This document shows, one piece after another, positions 35,135 through 43,593 of a stretch of DNA of 64,000 nucleotides. A program made the translations under genes and the position numbers. The stretch is from Methanocella_A sp964548585. GTDB taxonomy: Archaea; Halobacteriota; Methanocellia; Methanocellales; Methanocellaceae. The DNA lies in contig CAZJRS010000003.1 of assembly GCA_964548585.1 (NCBI GenBank), forward strand, positions 1-64,000. Direction: 5' to 3'. Position 1 is the first letter of the stretch, and each line of letters begins with the position of its first letter. Below the pieces are notes generated by a model. The model saw only the letters and a program-made list of their open reading frames with translations. It had not been told where the DNA came from and ran no database searches.

Positions 35135-35340
35135 AATTTCTCTTGCCCAGCGTCCGGTCACGGTAGCACCGAAGATATATCATATCGAATATTATAATAA
35201 GCTTGTGTATGCCTTTCCATGGCAGGGTTCGGGCGGACGCGGACTCTGTGCCGTTCATCGCCATAGCCCCGGTTTTTCTTGATCAGGCACGATTTACTGG
35301 TGTCGACGCAAAGTTTATATCCTTCGATAATGTGGATTGT

Positions 35341-36027
35341 GTGGTGTTCCTCACGTTCGGGCTGGAATCGGTTCTCGGCAGTATCTCAGGCTTCGTGACC
35401 AACCTCATCGGCAACATGGGCTATGCTGGTATCTTCATTCTCATGACCATCGAGAGCGCGGGCATCCCTGTACCCAGCGAACTCATCATGACCTACGGCG
35501 GCTTCATGGCTTCCCAGGGTAAGATCAACTGGATTATCGCGGGAGTCATCGGCTCTCTCGGAACCGGCCTTGGATCTGCCATCGGCTATGCCATAGGAGC
35601 GTGGGGCGGCAAAGCTTTCATCGACAAGTACGGGCGGTTCCTCGGGGTCACTTCCGACAAGATGGTCTGGGCGGAAAAGTGGTTCTGCAAGTTCGGCGAG
35701 TCAGCTTGTTTCTACACGAGGCTGCTCCCGGTCGTCCGCACCATCGTCAACGTGCCGGCAGGCCTGCTCGGCATGAATTTCTACAAGTTCATGGCCTACA
35801 GCATGTTAGGAGCCCTACCCTGGTGCCTGGTTCTCTCGTACCTGGGCTTCACCCTGGGTGCCAACTGGGAGTCGATCATGGAGTACTCGCACCTGCTGAC
35901 CTATGCCGTCGTCGGTATAGTCGGGCTGATCATTGTCATCGCTATCGTACTCTGGGTGCTTGTCAGGCTGGGCATCGTCGAAAAGAAGACCGTGATGAAG
36001 TACCTGTCGTTTGTGCTGCATGTATAA
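35341..36027 (+). CDS. DedA-family membrane protein
   Basis: A 228-residue membrane protein of the DedA/SNARE-associated family: GYAGIFILMTIESAGIPVPSE near the start, GxAIGYAIGAWGG, then FYTRLLPVVRTIVNVPAGL with the conserved Arg residues, and two C-terminal membrane helices. DedA proteins scramble or flip phospholipids such as undecaprenyl carriers or support the proton motive force. A TTTATAT box at 35314-35320 places the start near the GTG at 35341, so a leaderless GTG start is likely; an ATG far upstream would add an unlikely 46-residue extension. Confidence 0.88.
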   Translation: MVFLTFGLESVLGSISGFVTNLIGNMGYAGIFILMTIESAGIPVPSELIMTYGGFMASQGKINWIIAGVIGSLGTGLGSAIGYAIGAWGGKAFIDKYGRFLGVTSDKMVWAEKWFCKFGESACFYTRLLPVVRTIVNVPAGLLGMNFYKFMAYSMLGALPWCLVLSYLGFTLGANWESIMEYSHLLTYAVVGIVGLIIVIAIVLWVLVRLGIVEKKTVMKYLSFVLHV

Positions 36028-36066
36028 GTCATAGCTTTATATCCTAGAATCAGCCTATCTTTTTCC

Positions 36067-36732
36067 ATGAGCCAGTGCCTGCAAGTTGAGATCGATCCTT
36101 TAAAGATCAGCGATCAGTATCTCAACGGAGTGCTACTGGCAGTCGACGTTATCGCTTTTTCCCACGATGAGTGCCCCGGGGATTACGACCAGCCGATCTG
36201 CCTGATCGCCGCGGCTCACACAAGCGGGCTCAGCTCGATCAGCCGGGTGTACGCGAAACTGTTTGTGGCGGCGACCGCCTCCGAGCTGGAGGAGAAGCAG
36301 GTGATGAAGGGCTTTTTATCGTACCTGGACATGTTCGACGGGGGCACCCTTGCGGCGCACTACGGCGCGGTTGAGACAGCGGATGAGGGTTTCGATCTCC
36401 CGTACCTGCTGCTGAGGGCGAGGGATGTCCAGCCGGAACTGTATCCTCCGCTGAAGCACGCCCTGAAAAAGTTCAGGAAGCACGATACCTGCCTCTACGT
36501 AAAACATAATATGAACCTCCCCTCAGCCGATCTAGACTACGTCGAAGGGTACTATGGCCTGCTCCGCAGGCAAGACGCGACGGTGGACGACCCACGGGAG
36601 AGTTTGGCCGCGTACTGGCGAGATTCTGATCCTTCTGTTTTGAAATTCGGCCTTGCCAACGTGTATAACACTCTCCGCATCGCGCAGTCCCAGATCAAGA
36701 AATCTGTCTGTTGTACGGATATCCCGCTATAA
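36067..36732 (+). CDS. Hypothetical protein
   Basis: A 221-residue cytoplasmic protein I do not recognise. It has a mixed alpha/beta composition, a Cys-rich end (KKSVCCTDIPL) and no signal peptide or clear catalytic motif. TATA-like CTTTATATCC at 36034-36043 is about 25 bases ahead of the ATG, so translation is probably leaderless. It lies just upstream of the PAN gene but the promoter region of that gene separates them. Confidence 0.6.
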   Translation: MSQCLQVEIDPLKISDQYLNGVLLAVDVIAFSHDECPGDYDQPICLIAAAHTSGLSSISRVYAKLFVAATASELEEKQVMKGFLSYLDMFDGGTLAAHYGAVETADEGFDLPYLLLRARDVQPELYPPLKHALKKFRKHDTCLYVKHNMNLPSADLDYVEGYYGLLRRQDATVDDPRESLAAYWRDSDPSVLKFGLANVYNTLRIAQSQIKKSVCCTDIPL

Positions 36733-36794
36733 ACTCGGGTTTCAGTACTGTAATCAAAAAGATTTTAACCACGCAATATATTATTGTGTTTTGT

Positions 36795-38027
36795 ATGACG
36801 AAGACTGATACTCCACCTGAGTCTTTCCCCGAGCCTATGATTGAGAAGGTCGGTACGCTCGAGAAGGAGAAACTTATAATCCAGGAGGAGCTCGAGCTGC
36901 TCAAGCTCCAGTACGAGGAGCTTAAATCCCGACTGCTTGAGTCCACCATGATTAATAATAATAACCTCAAGGAGATCCAGCGGCTCCAGCAGGAGAACGC
37001 GCACCTCCGCAGGACCCCCTTGTTCATCGCCAGCGTTATCGAAGTCGGTGACGGAGGCATGGTCATCCTCCGCCAGCACGGCAACAACCAGGAAGTGCTG
37101 ACGAAACCCTCTGATGAGCTGTTACAGAAGCTGACCCTCGGATCGAGAGTCGCGGTTAACAACTCGCTGGCAATAGTCCGTATCCTCGAAAAGCCCGCGG
37201 ATGTACGCGCCCGGGTCATGGAAGTAATAGAGGCACCGAACGTAGACTACCAGGACATCGGCGGCCTGGAAAAGGAAGTCCAGGAAGTCGTGGAAACGGT
37301 AGAGTTACCACTCACCCAGCCTGAGCTGTTTGCCAGTGTGGGCATCGAGCCACCAAAGGGAGTGCTCCTGTACGGCCCGCCAGGCACAGGCAAGACACTG
37401 CTCGCCAAAGCAGTGGCACACCGGGCTAACGCAACGTTCATCAGGATGTCCGGCTCCGAGCTGGTCCACAAGTTCATCGGCGAAGGTGCCCAGCTTGTAA
37501 GAGACCTGTTCCAGCTGGCCAGAGACAAGGCTCCCAGCATCATCTTCATCGATGAGATCGACGCAGTAGGCAGCCGCAGGACCCACGATGGCACCACCGG
37601 CAGCGCAGAGGTCAACAGGACCATGATGCAACTGCTGTCTGAGCTGGACGGGTTCACCGACCGGGGCAACGTCAGGATCATGGCGGCCACCAACCGGATT
37701 GACATGTTAGACCCGGCTATACTGAGGCCCGGCAGGTTCGACAGGATCATCGAGGTACCTCTCCCCGACGTAAAAGGCAGGGAGCAGATCTTCAAGATCC
37801 ACACCCGCAAGATGACCACCGAGCCAGATGTGGACGCTACCAAGATCATCGAAGAGATGGAAGGCGCAAGCGGCGCAGATATCAAGTCTATCGTCACAGA
37901 AGCCGGCATGTTCGCCATCAGAAGGCGCAGCAAAGCTGTCAACATGGACGACTTCGAGAAAGCAGTCGACAAGGTCATGCATAAAGAAGCGCTCGTCGAA
38001 ACCCCGAGTTCGACCGTATACGCGTAA
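36795..38027 (+). CDS. pan: Proteasome-activating nucleotidase PAN (AAA+ ATPase)
   Basis: A 410-residue AAA+ ATPase. It starts with a coiled coil (about 20-80), then an OB domain, then the ATPase core with GPPGTGKTLL and IIFIDEIDAVG, an SRH arginine-finger region and ILRPGRFDR. The last residues, VYA, form the HbYX motif that opens the 20S proteasome gate. PAN hexamers unfold proteins for degradation. The family's start near the coiled coil favours the ATG at 36795 over an in-frame ATG 28 codons upstream. A terminator hairpin follows. No proteasome subunit genes are adjacent. Confidence 0.95.
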   Translation: MTKTDTPPESFPEPMIEKVGTLEKEKLIIQEELELLKLQYEELKSRLLESTMINNNNLKEIQRLQQENAHLRRTPLFIASVIEVGDGGMVILRQHGNNQEVLTKPSDELLQKLTLGSRVAVNNSLAIVRILEKPADVRARVMEVIEAPNVDYQDIGGLEKEVQEVVETVELPLTQPELFASVGIEPPKGVLLYGPPGTGKTLLAKAVAHRANATFIRMSGSELVHKFIGEGAQLVRDLFQLARDKAPSIIFIDEIDAVGSRRTHDGTTGSAEVNRTMMQLLSELDGFTDRGNVRIMAATNRIDMLDPAILRPGRFDRIIEVPLPDVKGREQIFKIHTRKMTTEPDVDATKIIEEMEGASGADIKSIVTEAGMFAIRRRSKAVNMDDFEKAVDKVMHKEALVETPSSTVYA

Positions 38028-38037
38028 ACAGAAAACG

Positions 38038-38068
38038 GGGGCTCTGAGGAGCCCCGATTATTTCTTTT
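38038..38068 (+). terminator. Hairpin terminator after PAN
   Basis: GGGGCTC (38038-38044), loop TGAG, GAGCCCC (38049-38055), followed by a T-rich tail to 38068. Confidence 0.8.
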
Positions 38069-38125
38069 TAGTTTAATTTTAAATAATCCCCAAAAACCGG
38101 ACACTTGTACCGCGAAATTTTAAAG

Positions 38126-38674
38126 TTATACGGGGTCCATGTCCTGTGTAAACGCCGCCTGTCCGTCGTACAGGAATGTGAGCTGTGTCCGCTTGTTATC
38201 ATTGGGTATTCCGTGTGCGGCCATGTCTATCGTGATGGTGAGGACGTCGCCGTACTTTAAGGCGCCGTTATCGTAAGTCTGTTTGGTCCAGGCCATCTGG
38301 CCTGAGCCGGCGCCCCAGACAGTGCCGTAATCCTTGCCGGCGTGCGTGGCGTTCACCAGGATCTTGCTCATCTCGGCCGGGTGGGCTCCGGGCTCCAGGG
38401 ACAGCGAAAAAGTGTATGTTCTGCCTGCTTTGTCGTTTTTCATGCTTTCGATGCGGAATGGGTTATACGACTGTATGGGGGCCGAGGTCGGCGAGTCTAT
38501 CGGCGTCACGATGGCAACCGGCGTTACGGTGACGGGCGTTATGACTGGCGCTTGCGGTTTGGCTTTCAGGTATACAAATGATCCTGCCAGTATGGCCAGT
38601 ACAAATATACATGCCATGACGGCTACGCCGATCACTATGCCTGCAGCCAGCTTTTGCCTTTTTGATTCGTCCAT
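38126..38674 (-). CDS. Membrane-anchored extracellular protein, unknown family
   Basis: A 182-residue protein with one N-terminal hydrophobic segment (GIVIGVAVMACIFVLAILAG, about 12-31) after a short charged head, a Pro/Thr/Val-rich linker (about 40-67) and a beta-rich extracellular domain. The layout is like archaeal pilin-type or DUF-type surface proteins, but I cannot name the family. GGAGGCGAT precedes the ATG. The gene stands alone between PAN and the ABC exporter operon. Confidence 0.65.
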   Translation of the reverse strand: MDESKRQKLAAGIVIGVAVMACIFVLAILAGSFVYLKAKPQAPVITPVTVTPVAIVTPIDSPTSAPIQSYNPFRIESMKNDKAGRTYTFSLSLEPGAHPAEMSKILVNATHAGKDYGTVWGAGSGQMAWTKQTYDNGALKYGDVLTITIDMAAHGIPNDNKRTQLTFLYDGQAAFTQDMDPV

Positions 38675-38845
38675 TCGTCATCGCCTCCGGAACGGCAGTT
38701 TATCTGGTGCGCTCACGGATGCATAGCGATCACTATGCGTGGGCAAATATAGCCTTTCTCATACCAACCGTCAACTCGGGTTAATTCCGGCATCTCCTCA
38801 TTCATTGCAAGCGGTTGAGAAATGCTTTCCGACTCTCTTCCCTAT

Positions 38846-39994
38846 CTATAGCTGTTTGTTCAAGGTGACCGTGGAGAGCCCGACCATTGCCAGGGCGAAG
38901 GCTATCAGCACCACGATGTCGAACCATACGTCCCCGAGCCCGGCGCCCCGGACCACGATGCTGGACATCGCATCGTTAGCGTAGGTGAGGGGCATGACGT
39001 ATGACAGGACCTGGAGATAGTCGGGCAGCGTCGATATGGGCCAGAACATGCCATCCAGGAAGATCTGTGGGAGAAGCACGATTGGGATAAACTGTATGGC
39101 CTGCAGCTCGTTTTTTGCGAACGACGAACAGAAGATGCCCAGGTTGACGGCCGCCAGTGTCAGCAGGAGCTGCACGACGATTACGGCCCATATGCTGCCG
39201 GTTATCTTCACGTCGAGCACGAAGACCGCGAAGCCGAGGATGATGAGTGACTGAATGGTGGCGAACACGCTGAATCCGAGGATGTAGCCGATGATGATCT
39301 CCGATCTCGTTAACGGCGAGACGATCAGTCGCTCGAGAGTGCCGAACGATCGCTCCCTCAGAAAGGTGACGCCGGTGAACAGGAAGATGAAGACGAAGGC
39401 GATCACCACGAGGATATAGGGGGCGAAGAAGTCGATAGCCCTGTAGCCTTCTCCATACCTGGTGACAGTCTCCACCGCCGGGTAGGAGGCCTTCTGCACT
39501 GTCGTTGCCGTGATGGCCGGCGTTGCCCCCGCCGGCGGCTGTAGGTACGGCGCCAGCACCTTCGCAGAGGCGTTGGCATACTTCTGGGCGATCGCCGCTC
39601 CCGCGGCCTGATTGTCTCCCTGGGTGATCAGCTTGACACCGGCGGTCTTCCCGGACAGGACGTTTCTGGTGAAGTTGGCCGGGAAGAAGATCACCCCGTC
39701 GACGGACTTGTTGTTCAGCGAAGCGTTGATCTCCCGCTCATCCATGTAGACGACTGTCAGGTTGTCCATGTCTTCGAGCCCGGCGGCTATCTGCTTCGAC
39801 AGGTGCTCCGTGCCTGTCCGGTGGTCGGCCAGCACTACTCCGACGTTGACGTTCCCCGAAGTCGCCGTAAAGAAGTAGGTGAGTAGTAACATAACGAAGG
39901 CCGGCGCGATGATGATCAGGGCGAAGGTCATCCGGTCTCTCAGGCACTGCGTGACGATGCGCTTGCCCAGGGAGAAAATGCGATCAGCGTCCAT
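38846..39994 (-). CDS. ABC-2 type transporter permease
   Basis: A 382-residue permease: one N-terminal membrane helix, a large extracellular domain (about 45-185) with VGVVLADHRTGTEHLSKQI, then five membrane helices including the ABC-2 signature region LERLIVSPLTRSEIIIGYILG. It belongs to the ABC-2 (YhhJ/DrrB-like) exporters for lipids, drugs or other amphiphiles. Its gene overlaps that of the ATP-binding protein by 11 bases. It is a paralogue of the permease at 43594-44796. Last gene of the cupin operon. Confidence 0.9.
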   Translation of the reverse strand: MDADRIFSLGKRIVTQCLRDRMTFALIIIAPAFVMLLLTYFFTATSGNVNVGVVLADHRTGTEHLSKQIAAGLEDMDNLTVVYMDEREINASLNNKSVDGVIFFPANFTRNVLSGKTAGVKLITQGDNQAAGAAIAQKYANASAKVLAPYLQPPAGATPAITATTVQKASYPAVETVTRYGEGYRAIDFFAPYILVVIAFVFIFLFTGVTFLRERSFGTLERLIVSPLTRSEIIIGYILGFSVFATIQSLIILGFAVFVLDVKITGSIWAVIVVQLLLTLAAVNLGIFCSSFAKNELQAIQFIPIVLLPQIFLDGMFWPISTLPDYLQVLSYVMPLTYANDAMSSIVVRGAGLGDVWFDIVVLIAFALAMVGLSTVTLNKQL

Positions 39995-40730
39995 TGCCGC
40001 CCTCCGAGAAGTACATGTAGGCTTCTTCCAGCGTCTGCGCTCCAGCTTTTTCCTTCAGGTGCTGCGGGTTGCCCTCGATGAGCTTATGGCCTTCCCGAAG
40101 GAAAGCCAGCCTGCCACAGCGCTCTGCTTCATCCATGATGTGAGTCGTTACGATGAGTGTGACACCCTGGCGGTTTAGCTCCCTGAAGTAGTCCCAGAAC
40201 TGGGCCCGGAGCTTCGGGTCTACCCCCACGGTGGGCTCGTCGAGGAACATCAGCCGGGGCCGGTGGACCAGCACGCAGGCGATCGACACCCGCTTCTTCA
40301 TGCCACCCGAGAGAGTGCCCACGGCGCTGTCCTGGCGCTCGCTCAGCTTGACCACGTCTAGCACTTCGTCGATTCTCTTCTCCCGCCCGGGGCCTTTGAG
40401 GCCGTAGATGGAAGCGAAGAACCGGACATTCTCCCTTACGGTCAGATCGTTATACAGCGCGTCCATCTGGGTCATGTAGCCAATCAGGGGGTTATTCCTG
40501 CGGTCCGGGACTTTTCTGCCGAACACTGTGGCCGTCCCGGAGGTGGGCTTGAGCAGGCCGCACAGGATCCTGATCAGCGTGGTCTTTCCCGAGCCGTTGG
40601 GGCCGAGGATGCCATAGTTCTCCCCGGCACTCACCTCGATGTCGATGCCATCCAGTACCTTGAGGCTGCCGAAGCTCATGGTGAGCCCTTTGCACTCGAT
40701 GATGTTCTCCGGAGTTTTTTCGTTTGGCAT
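39984..40730 (-). CDS. ABC transporter ATP-binding protein
   Basis: A 248-residue ATP-binding subunit with Walker A GPNGSGKTT, Q-loop GYMTQMDALY, signature LSGGMKKRVS, Walker B LMFLDEPTVGVD and a final H-loop THIMDE. Of the CcmA/NatA type that pairs with ABC-2 permeases. It drives the permease at 38846-39994 and, because the second permease has no ATPase of its own nearby, may serve that one too (inference). Overlap of 11 bases with its permease gene. Confidence 0.95.
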   Translation of the reverse strand: MPNEKTPENIIECKGLTMSFGSLKVLDGIDIEVSAGENYGILGPNGSGKTTLIRILCGLLKPTSGTATVFGRKVPDRRNNPLIGYMTQMDALYNDLTVRENVRFFASIYGLKGPGREKRIDEVLDVVKLSERQDSAVGTLSGGMKKRVSIACVLVHRPRLMFLDEPTVGVDPKLRAQFWDYFRELNRQGVTLIVTTHIMDEAERCGRLAFLREGHKLIEGNPQHLKEKAGAQTLEEAYMYFSEGGNGR

Positions 40731-40751
40731 GAAGTCCTCAGAGGAGCTTGC

Positions 40752-41777
40752 TCAGTGTTTCTTCAGCTGCAGCTTTGGCACGACCACGCGGACGAAGAAT
40801 ACCAGCAGGAGGAGACAGAGCACGCCGATAATGATGAAAGGCCACCAGTTATCCCACACGTTCTCCCAGTACCCTTTTTTCGCGGTGTGGGCGTGAGCGA
40901 TGGCAGTTACAGGCGTAGTCTGGTGCCAGTTGTCCCCGTTCCTGTAGACTACGGTGAACCGGGGGAAGGTGGCGTAGGTCTTGTCACGGCTGTCGACTCG
41001 GAAGTCTGCCGTATACGTGTCCCCTGCCGTCAGCGTGCCTACAAAGAACTCCTGCGGCTCGAACACGAACTCGTCGCCCGACGCCTTGATGCTCACTGCT
41101 TCAATCGCCGCTTTCCTGGGGTTCGCCACGTCCAGGCTCATCTCATTTTCGGAAGTGTTGAATGCCTCTGCGTACTTGCTCACGATGAGTAAGGGCTCCG
41201 TGTGATCTACCTGCACCCGGACCGGATAGTTTACGAAGACTTCGTCATCCGAGGTTTTTACCTTGAGCATGAGCTCGTAGGTGCCGTCGGAAGCTGTGCT
41301 TTCCGCCTTAATGCCGAACTCAAAGCGGGCGGAGTCCCCCGGGCCTAGCATGCCTGTGTCCACGTACGGGCCGGTTGTGACGTGGATGGGTCCGGTAGCG
41401 ATCAGGTTGACAAACTGGATGGTCACAGATCCGGCCGATCCTTCGGATGCAGTCTTCTGGTCAGTGATCGTTTGTATCGTACCTGGCGTCTGGTGGGTGC
41501 TGTCAAAGTAGTTGGAGGTGATCAGATCCGAGTGCACGGTGGTATTGGTCGCCGTCGCTGCCTTGAGCGTATTCGTGATCGTCACGGTGACAATTCCCGA
41601 GTCGCCCGGCATTAGCGGGCCAGAGGTTGCCTGCGTCGAAACGGTCACGTAGGGCAAGACTTTGCAGTCGGACACCGACAGCGTCGGCTTCGAGCTCACC
41701 GCAAAGGCCGGAGCAATCAGTATAAAGGTCAGCAGCAGTACTGCGAGTATTCTAAATATGGTCCTGATGGATGGCAT
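40752..41777 (-). CDS. Secreted COG1361-like (NEW3/CARDB-type) protein of the ABC operon
   Basis: A 341-residue surface protein: signal peptide (about 1-27, LLLTFILIAPAFAVSSK), two to three Ig-like beta domains of the CARDB/NEW3 sort (MPGDSGIVTVTITNTLKAAT, LGPGDSARFEFGIKAE, VDVANPRKAAIE-type segments) and one C-terminal membrane anchor (WWPFIIIGVLCLLLLVFFVRVV) followed by a basic tail. Such proteins often accompany ABC-2 exporters in methanogens. It lies 21 bases before the ATPase gene and overlaps the previous gene by 26 bases. Confidence 0.82.
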   Translation of the reverse strand: MPSIRTIFRILAVLLLTFILIAPAFAVSSKPTLSVSDCKVLPYVTVSTQATSGPLMPGDSGIVTVTITNTLKAATATNTTVHSDLITSNYFDSTHQTPGTIQTITDQKTASEGSAGSVTIQFVNLIATGPIHVTTGPYVDTGMLGPGDSARFEFGIKAESTASDGTYELMLKVKTSDDEVFVNYPVRVQVDHTEPLLIVSKYAEAFNTSENEMSLDVANPRKAAIEAVSIKASGDEFVFEPQEFFVGTLTAGDTYTADFRVDSRDKTYATFPRFTVVYRNGDNWHQTTPVTAIAHAHTAKKGYWENVWDNWWPFIIIGVLCLLLLVFFVRVVVPKLQLKKH

Positions 41778-42234
41778 TTGCCATTGTCCTCCTGTCTATT
41801 ATTTTGTAGCTCACGGACCCCGGAACTGAGCGTCCCTTCATGAACTTCACGGCGAACGAGCCCGCGTAGTTCTCGGCATCCTCTACAGTGTCCCATTCGT
41901 AATAACCCCGGAAGTCGCCCGTGTTTTCCTCATACAGCCAGAGCTTGTGCCTGAAACCCGGTAGCCCTGCAAAGAATGGTATGGGCAGGTTGAGGAATAT
42001 TTTATTGGCCGCCGGAGACATGTTCGCCAGGTGGAACTTCACCGTGAAGACAGCCTCGGGCTCGCCTGCTCCCTGCCGCATGACGTCGATCTCTTTGACG
42101 ATCTCGTAGTCATTGCTCTCTACGCTGATCTGCTTACCCAGCCTGTTCCGAGGAAACCGGACCTTTCCCGTGATCAGGTGTATGGTGAACCTGACCAGCG
42201 ATGTCAGCGGGTTAAGTCGGAGTGTTTTTGACAT
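41752..42234 (-). CDS. Hypothetical protein of the TrmB-controlled operon
   Basis: A 160-residue protein of unknown family without a signal peptide: a basic N-terminus (about 1-40) that could lie on the membrane, followed by an alpha/beta domain with DFRGYYEWDTVEDAENYAGS. That region recalls ferredoxin-like monooxygenase-type (ABM/YdhR) folds, which is only a suggestion. GGTGAGGT precedes the ATG. It lies 11 bases after the cupin stop and overlaps the secreted protein gene by 26 bases. Confidence 0.6.
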   Translation of the reverse strand: MSKTLRLNPLTSLVRFTIHLITGKVRFPRNRLGKQISVESNDYEIVKEIDVMRQGAGEPEAVFTVKFHLANMSPAANKIFLNLPIPFFAGLPGFRHKLWLYEENTGDFRGYYEWDTVEDAENYAGSFAVKFMKGRSVPGSVSYKIIDRRTMANAIHQDHI

Positions 42235-42245
42235 ATGTACCTCAC

Positions 42246-42635
42246 CTACAGCAGGGCGGGGAAGAATTTGGCCAGCAGGTAGACATCTTCCCCGTCAGCC
42301 TCTATCCGGTGCCTGACTCCTTCGGGCATCACGGCTACCACCCCGGGCTCGTACACGACCGGCTTTCCGTCTACGTTGCCCCTGGCTGTGCCGGAGATGA
42401 CCTCGTGCAGCTCGTACTTGTCCGGGTGTATGTGGTCGCCGATCGCATGTCCGGCTTTGATGTGGATCAGGTGGCAGCTAAGCCGTCCGCCCGTCATTTC
42501 GCCCTTGACCAGGTGCTTCAGGTACACGCCTTTGAAGGTAGCGTGTTCGTTCCACGGCAGGCTCTTAGCGTCGACTTTCTTTCCATCTGCGACGACTCTG
42601 CCGTCTCTGAATATAATGACCGCTTCGCTCTCCAT
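42246..42635 (-). CDS. Cupin-domain protein
   Basis: A 129-residue single-domain cupin. The metal-site motif 1 is HIHPDKYELHEVISG (about 70-84) and motif 2 is PEGVRHRIE (about 104-112). Small cupins of this kind sense or modify small ligands. It is the first gene of the ABC operon. TTTTTTATAGC at about 42656-42666 is the TATA element; the ATG has no ribosome-binding site and fits a leaderless start. The TrmB-type operator lies just upstream of the TATA box. Confidence 0.85.
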   Translation of the reverse strand: MESEAVIIFRDGRVVADGKKVDAKSLPWNEHATFKGVYLKHLVKGEMTGGRLSCHLIHIKAGHAIGDHIHPDKYELHEVISGTARGNVDGKPVVYEPGVVAVMPEGVRHRIEADGEDVYLLAKFFPALL

Positions 42636-42674
42636 GAATTATAATTGTGGGGCAAGCTATAAAAAAGTTTCCAT

Positions 42675-42700
42675 TTGGTAGTTTTAAACAAAACTACCAA
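42675..42700. promoter_or_regulatory. TrmB-type operator 1 (cupin/ABC operon)
   Basis: Perfect 11-bp inverted repeat: TTGGTAGTTTT (42675-42685), spacer AAAC, AAAACTACCAA (42690-42700). It lies just upstream of the TATA element of the cupin operon and immediately after the regulator's stop codon. Confidence 0.85.
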
Positions 42701-43528
42701 TCATACGTGATGTCCCGGCTTGTGCTGCTCGGGGTAGATCATGGGCATGCGTTCCCAGATGATCGAATAGATCATGTTGGCCAGGTAGATTGCGACCGGG
42801 TTCTTCGACATGATGCCCGATTTGGTCTTGCCCGGAAACGGCGGGATGTACAGCCAGTCCTCGTCGTCGATCATCACGAAGATGAACTTCGTCATGTTCT
42901 CGGGCGGTATGGGCGGCGGAGTAAAGGTTTTCAACACCGCCAGCAGGTCCCTGATGTCCAGCCCGAAGGCATCTCGCATGGTCAGGTACTTCAGACCATA
43001 CCTCTCCGGTATCGACAGGTCCCGGCCGAAGGCGATCAGATCGACAGTTACATCGCGCTCCCGGAGGATCTCCAGGTAGTGCAGGTATGCATCCGGCAGG
43101 ATCAGCTTAACCGACCGCTGTGCTTTACTGAACATCTCTTCGATGTTATGCTCGATGTTCTCGTCCCCGTACAGCGTCCACAACGCGTCAGGCATCTCCT
43201 GCTCGACCCGGCTCTGCTCCAGTTCCTCCAGCTCGAGCATCGCAGCCTCTTCCGCTTTCCTGCGTACCTCCGCCATATGTTTGATCGCTATCGAAGAGGG
43301 GATCGCTCGATACACCGCAGGCTTCGCGTTTACTACCTGGACAAGGCCTTTGTCCATCAGAGTTTTCAGGCTCTGGTAGACACTGGGCTTGGGGGCGTCC
43401 AGGTACTCGTAGATCTGCTTGACCTCGGTCTTGTCGAACAGCACGAGGGCGGAGTAGACCTTCGCCTCGTACTCCGTGAGCCCCAGGGTTTTCAGGGATT
43501 CGATGAGGTCACTGGAAATGGTCTTCAT
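42701..43528 (-). CDS. TrmB-family transcriptional regulator
   Basis: A 275-residue TrmB-family protein. The N-terminal winged helix (about 10-85) has the family signature LGLTEYEAKVYSALV and PKPSVYQSLKTLMDKGLVQV. A coiled coil (about 90-120) and a C-terminal effector domain follow; there the phospholipase-D-like sugar-sensing fold of TrmB is expected. In other archaea TrmB proteins bind sugars and control ABC transporters. Here its own promoter and two ABC units carry the same palindrome, so it is the probable regulator of the whole block. The operator at 43530-43549 touches its start. Confidence 0.9.
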   Translation of the reverse strand: MKTISSDLIESLKTLGLTEYEAKVYSALVLFDKTEVKQIYEYLDAPKPSVYQSLKTLMDKGLVQVVNAKPAVYRAIPSSIAIKHMAEVRRKAEEAAMLELEELEQSRVEQEMPDALWTLYGDENIEHNIEEMFSKAQRSVKLILPDAYLHYLEILRERDVTVDLIAFGRDLSIPERYGLKYLTMRDAFGLDIRDLLAVLKTFTPPPIPPENMTKFIFVMIDDEDWLYIPPFPGKTKSGIMSKNPVAIYLANMIYSIIWERMPMIYPEQHKPGHHV

Positions 43529-43529
43529 G

Positions 43530-43549
43530 GTAGTTTAAAATAATACTAC
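43530..43549. promoter_or_regulatory. TrmB-type operator 2 (autoregulation)
   Basis: GTAGTTTAAAATAATACTAC, a weaker copy with GTAGT/ACTAC arms and the same 20-bp length as the others. It lies directly before the regulator's ATG (43528), downstream of a TATA-like GGTTTATCC (about 43560-43568), where bound protein would block transcription. Confidence 0.7.
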
Positions 43550-43593
43550 TGTGTCAGGGATAAACCTTTCGAATTCTTCGAAAAGAAAAAAGG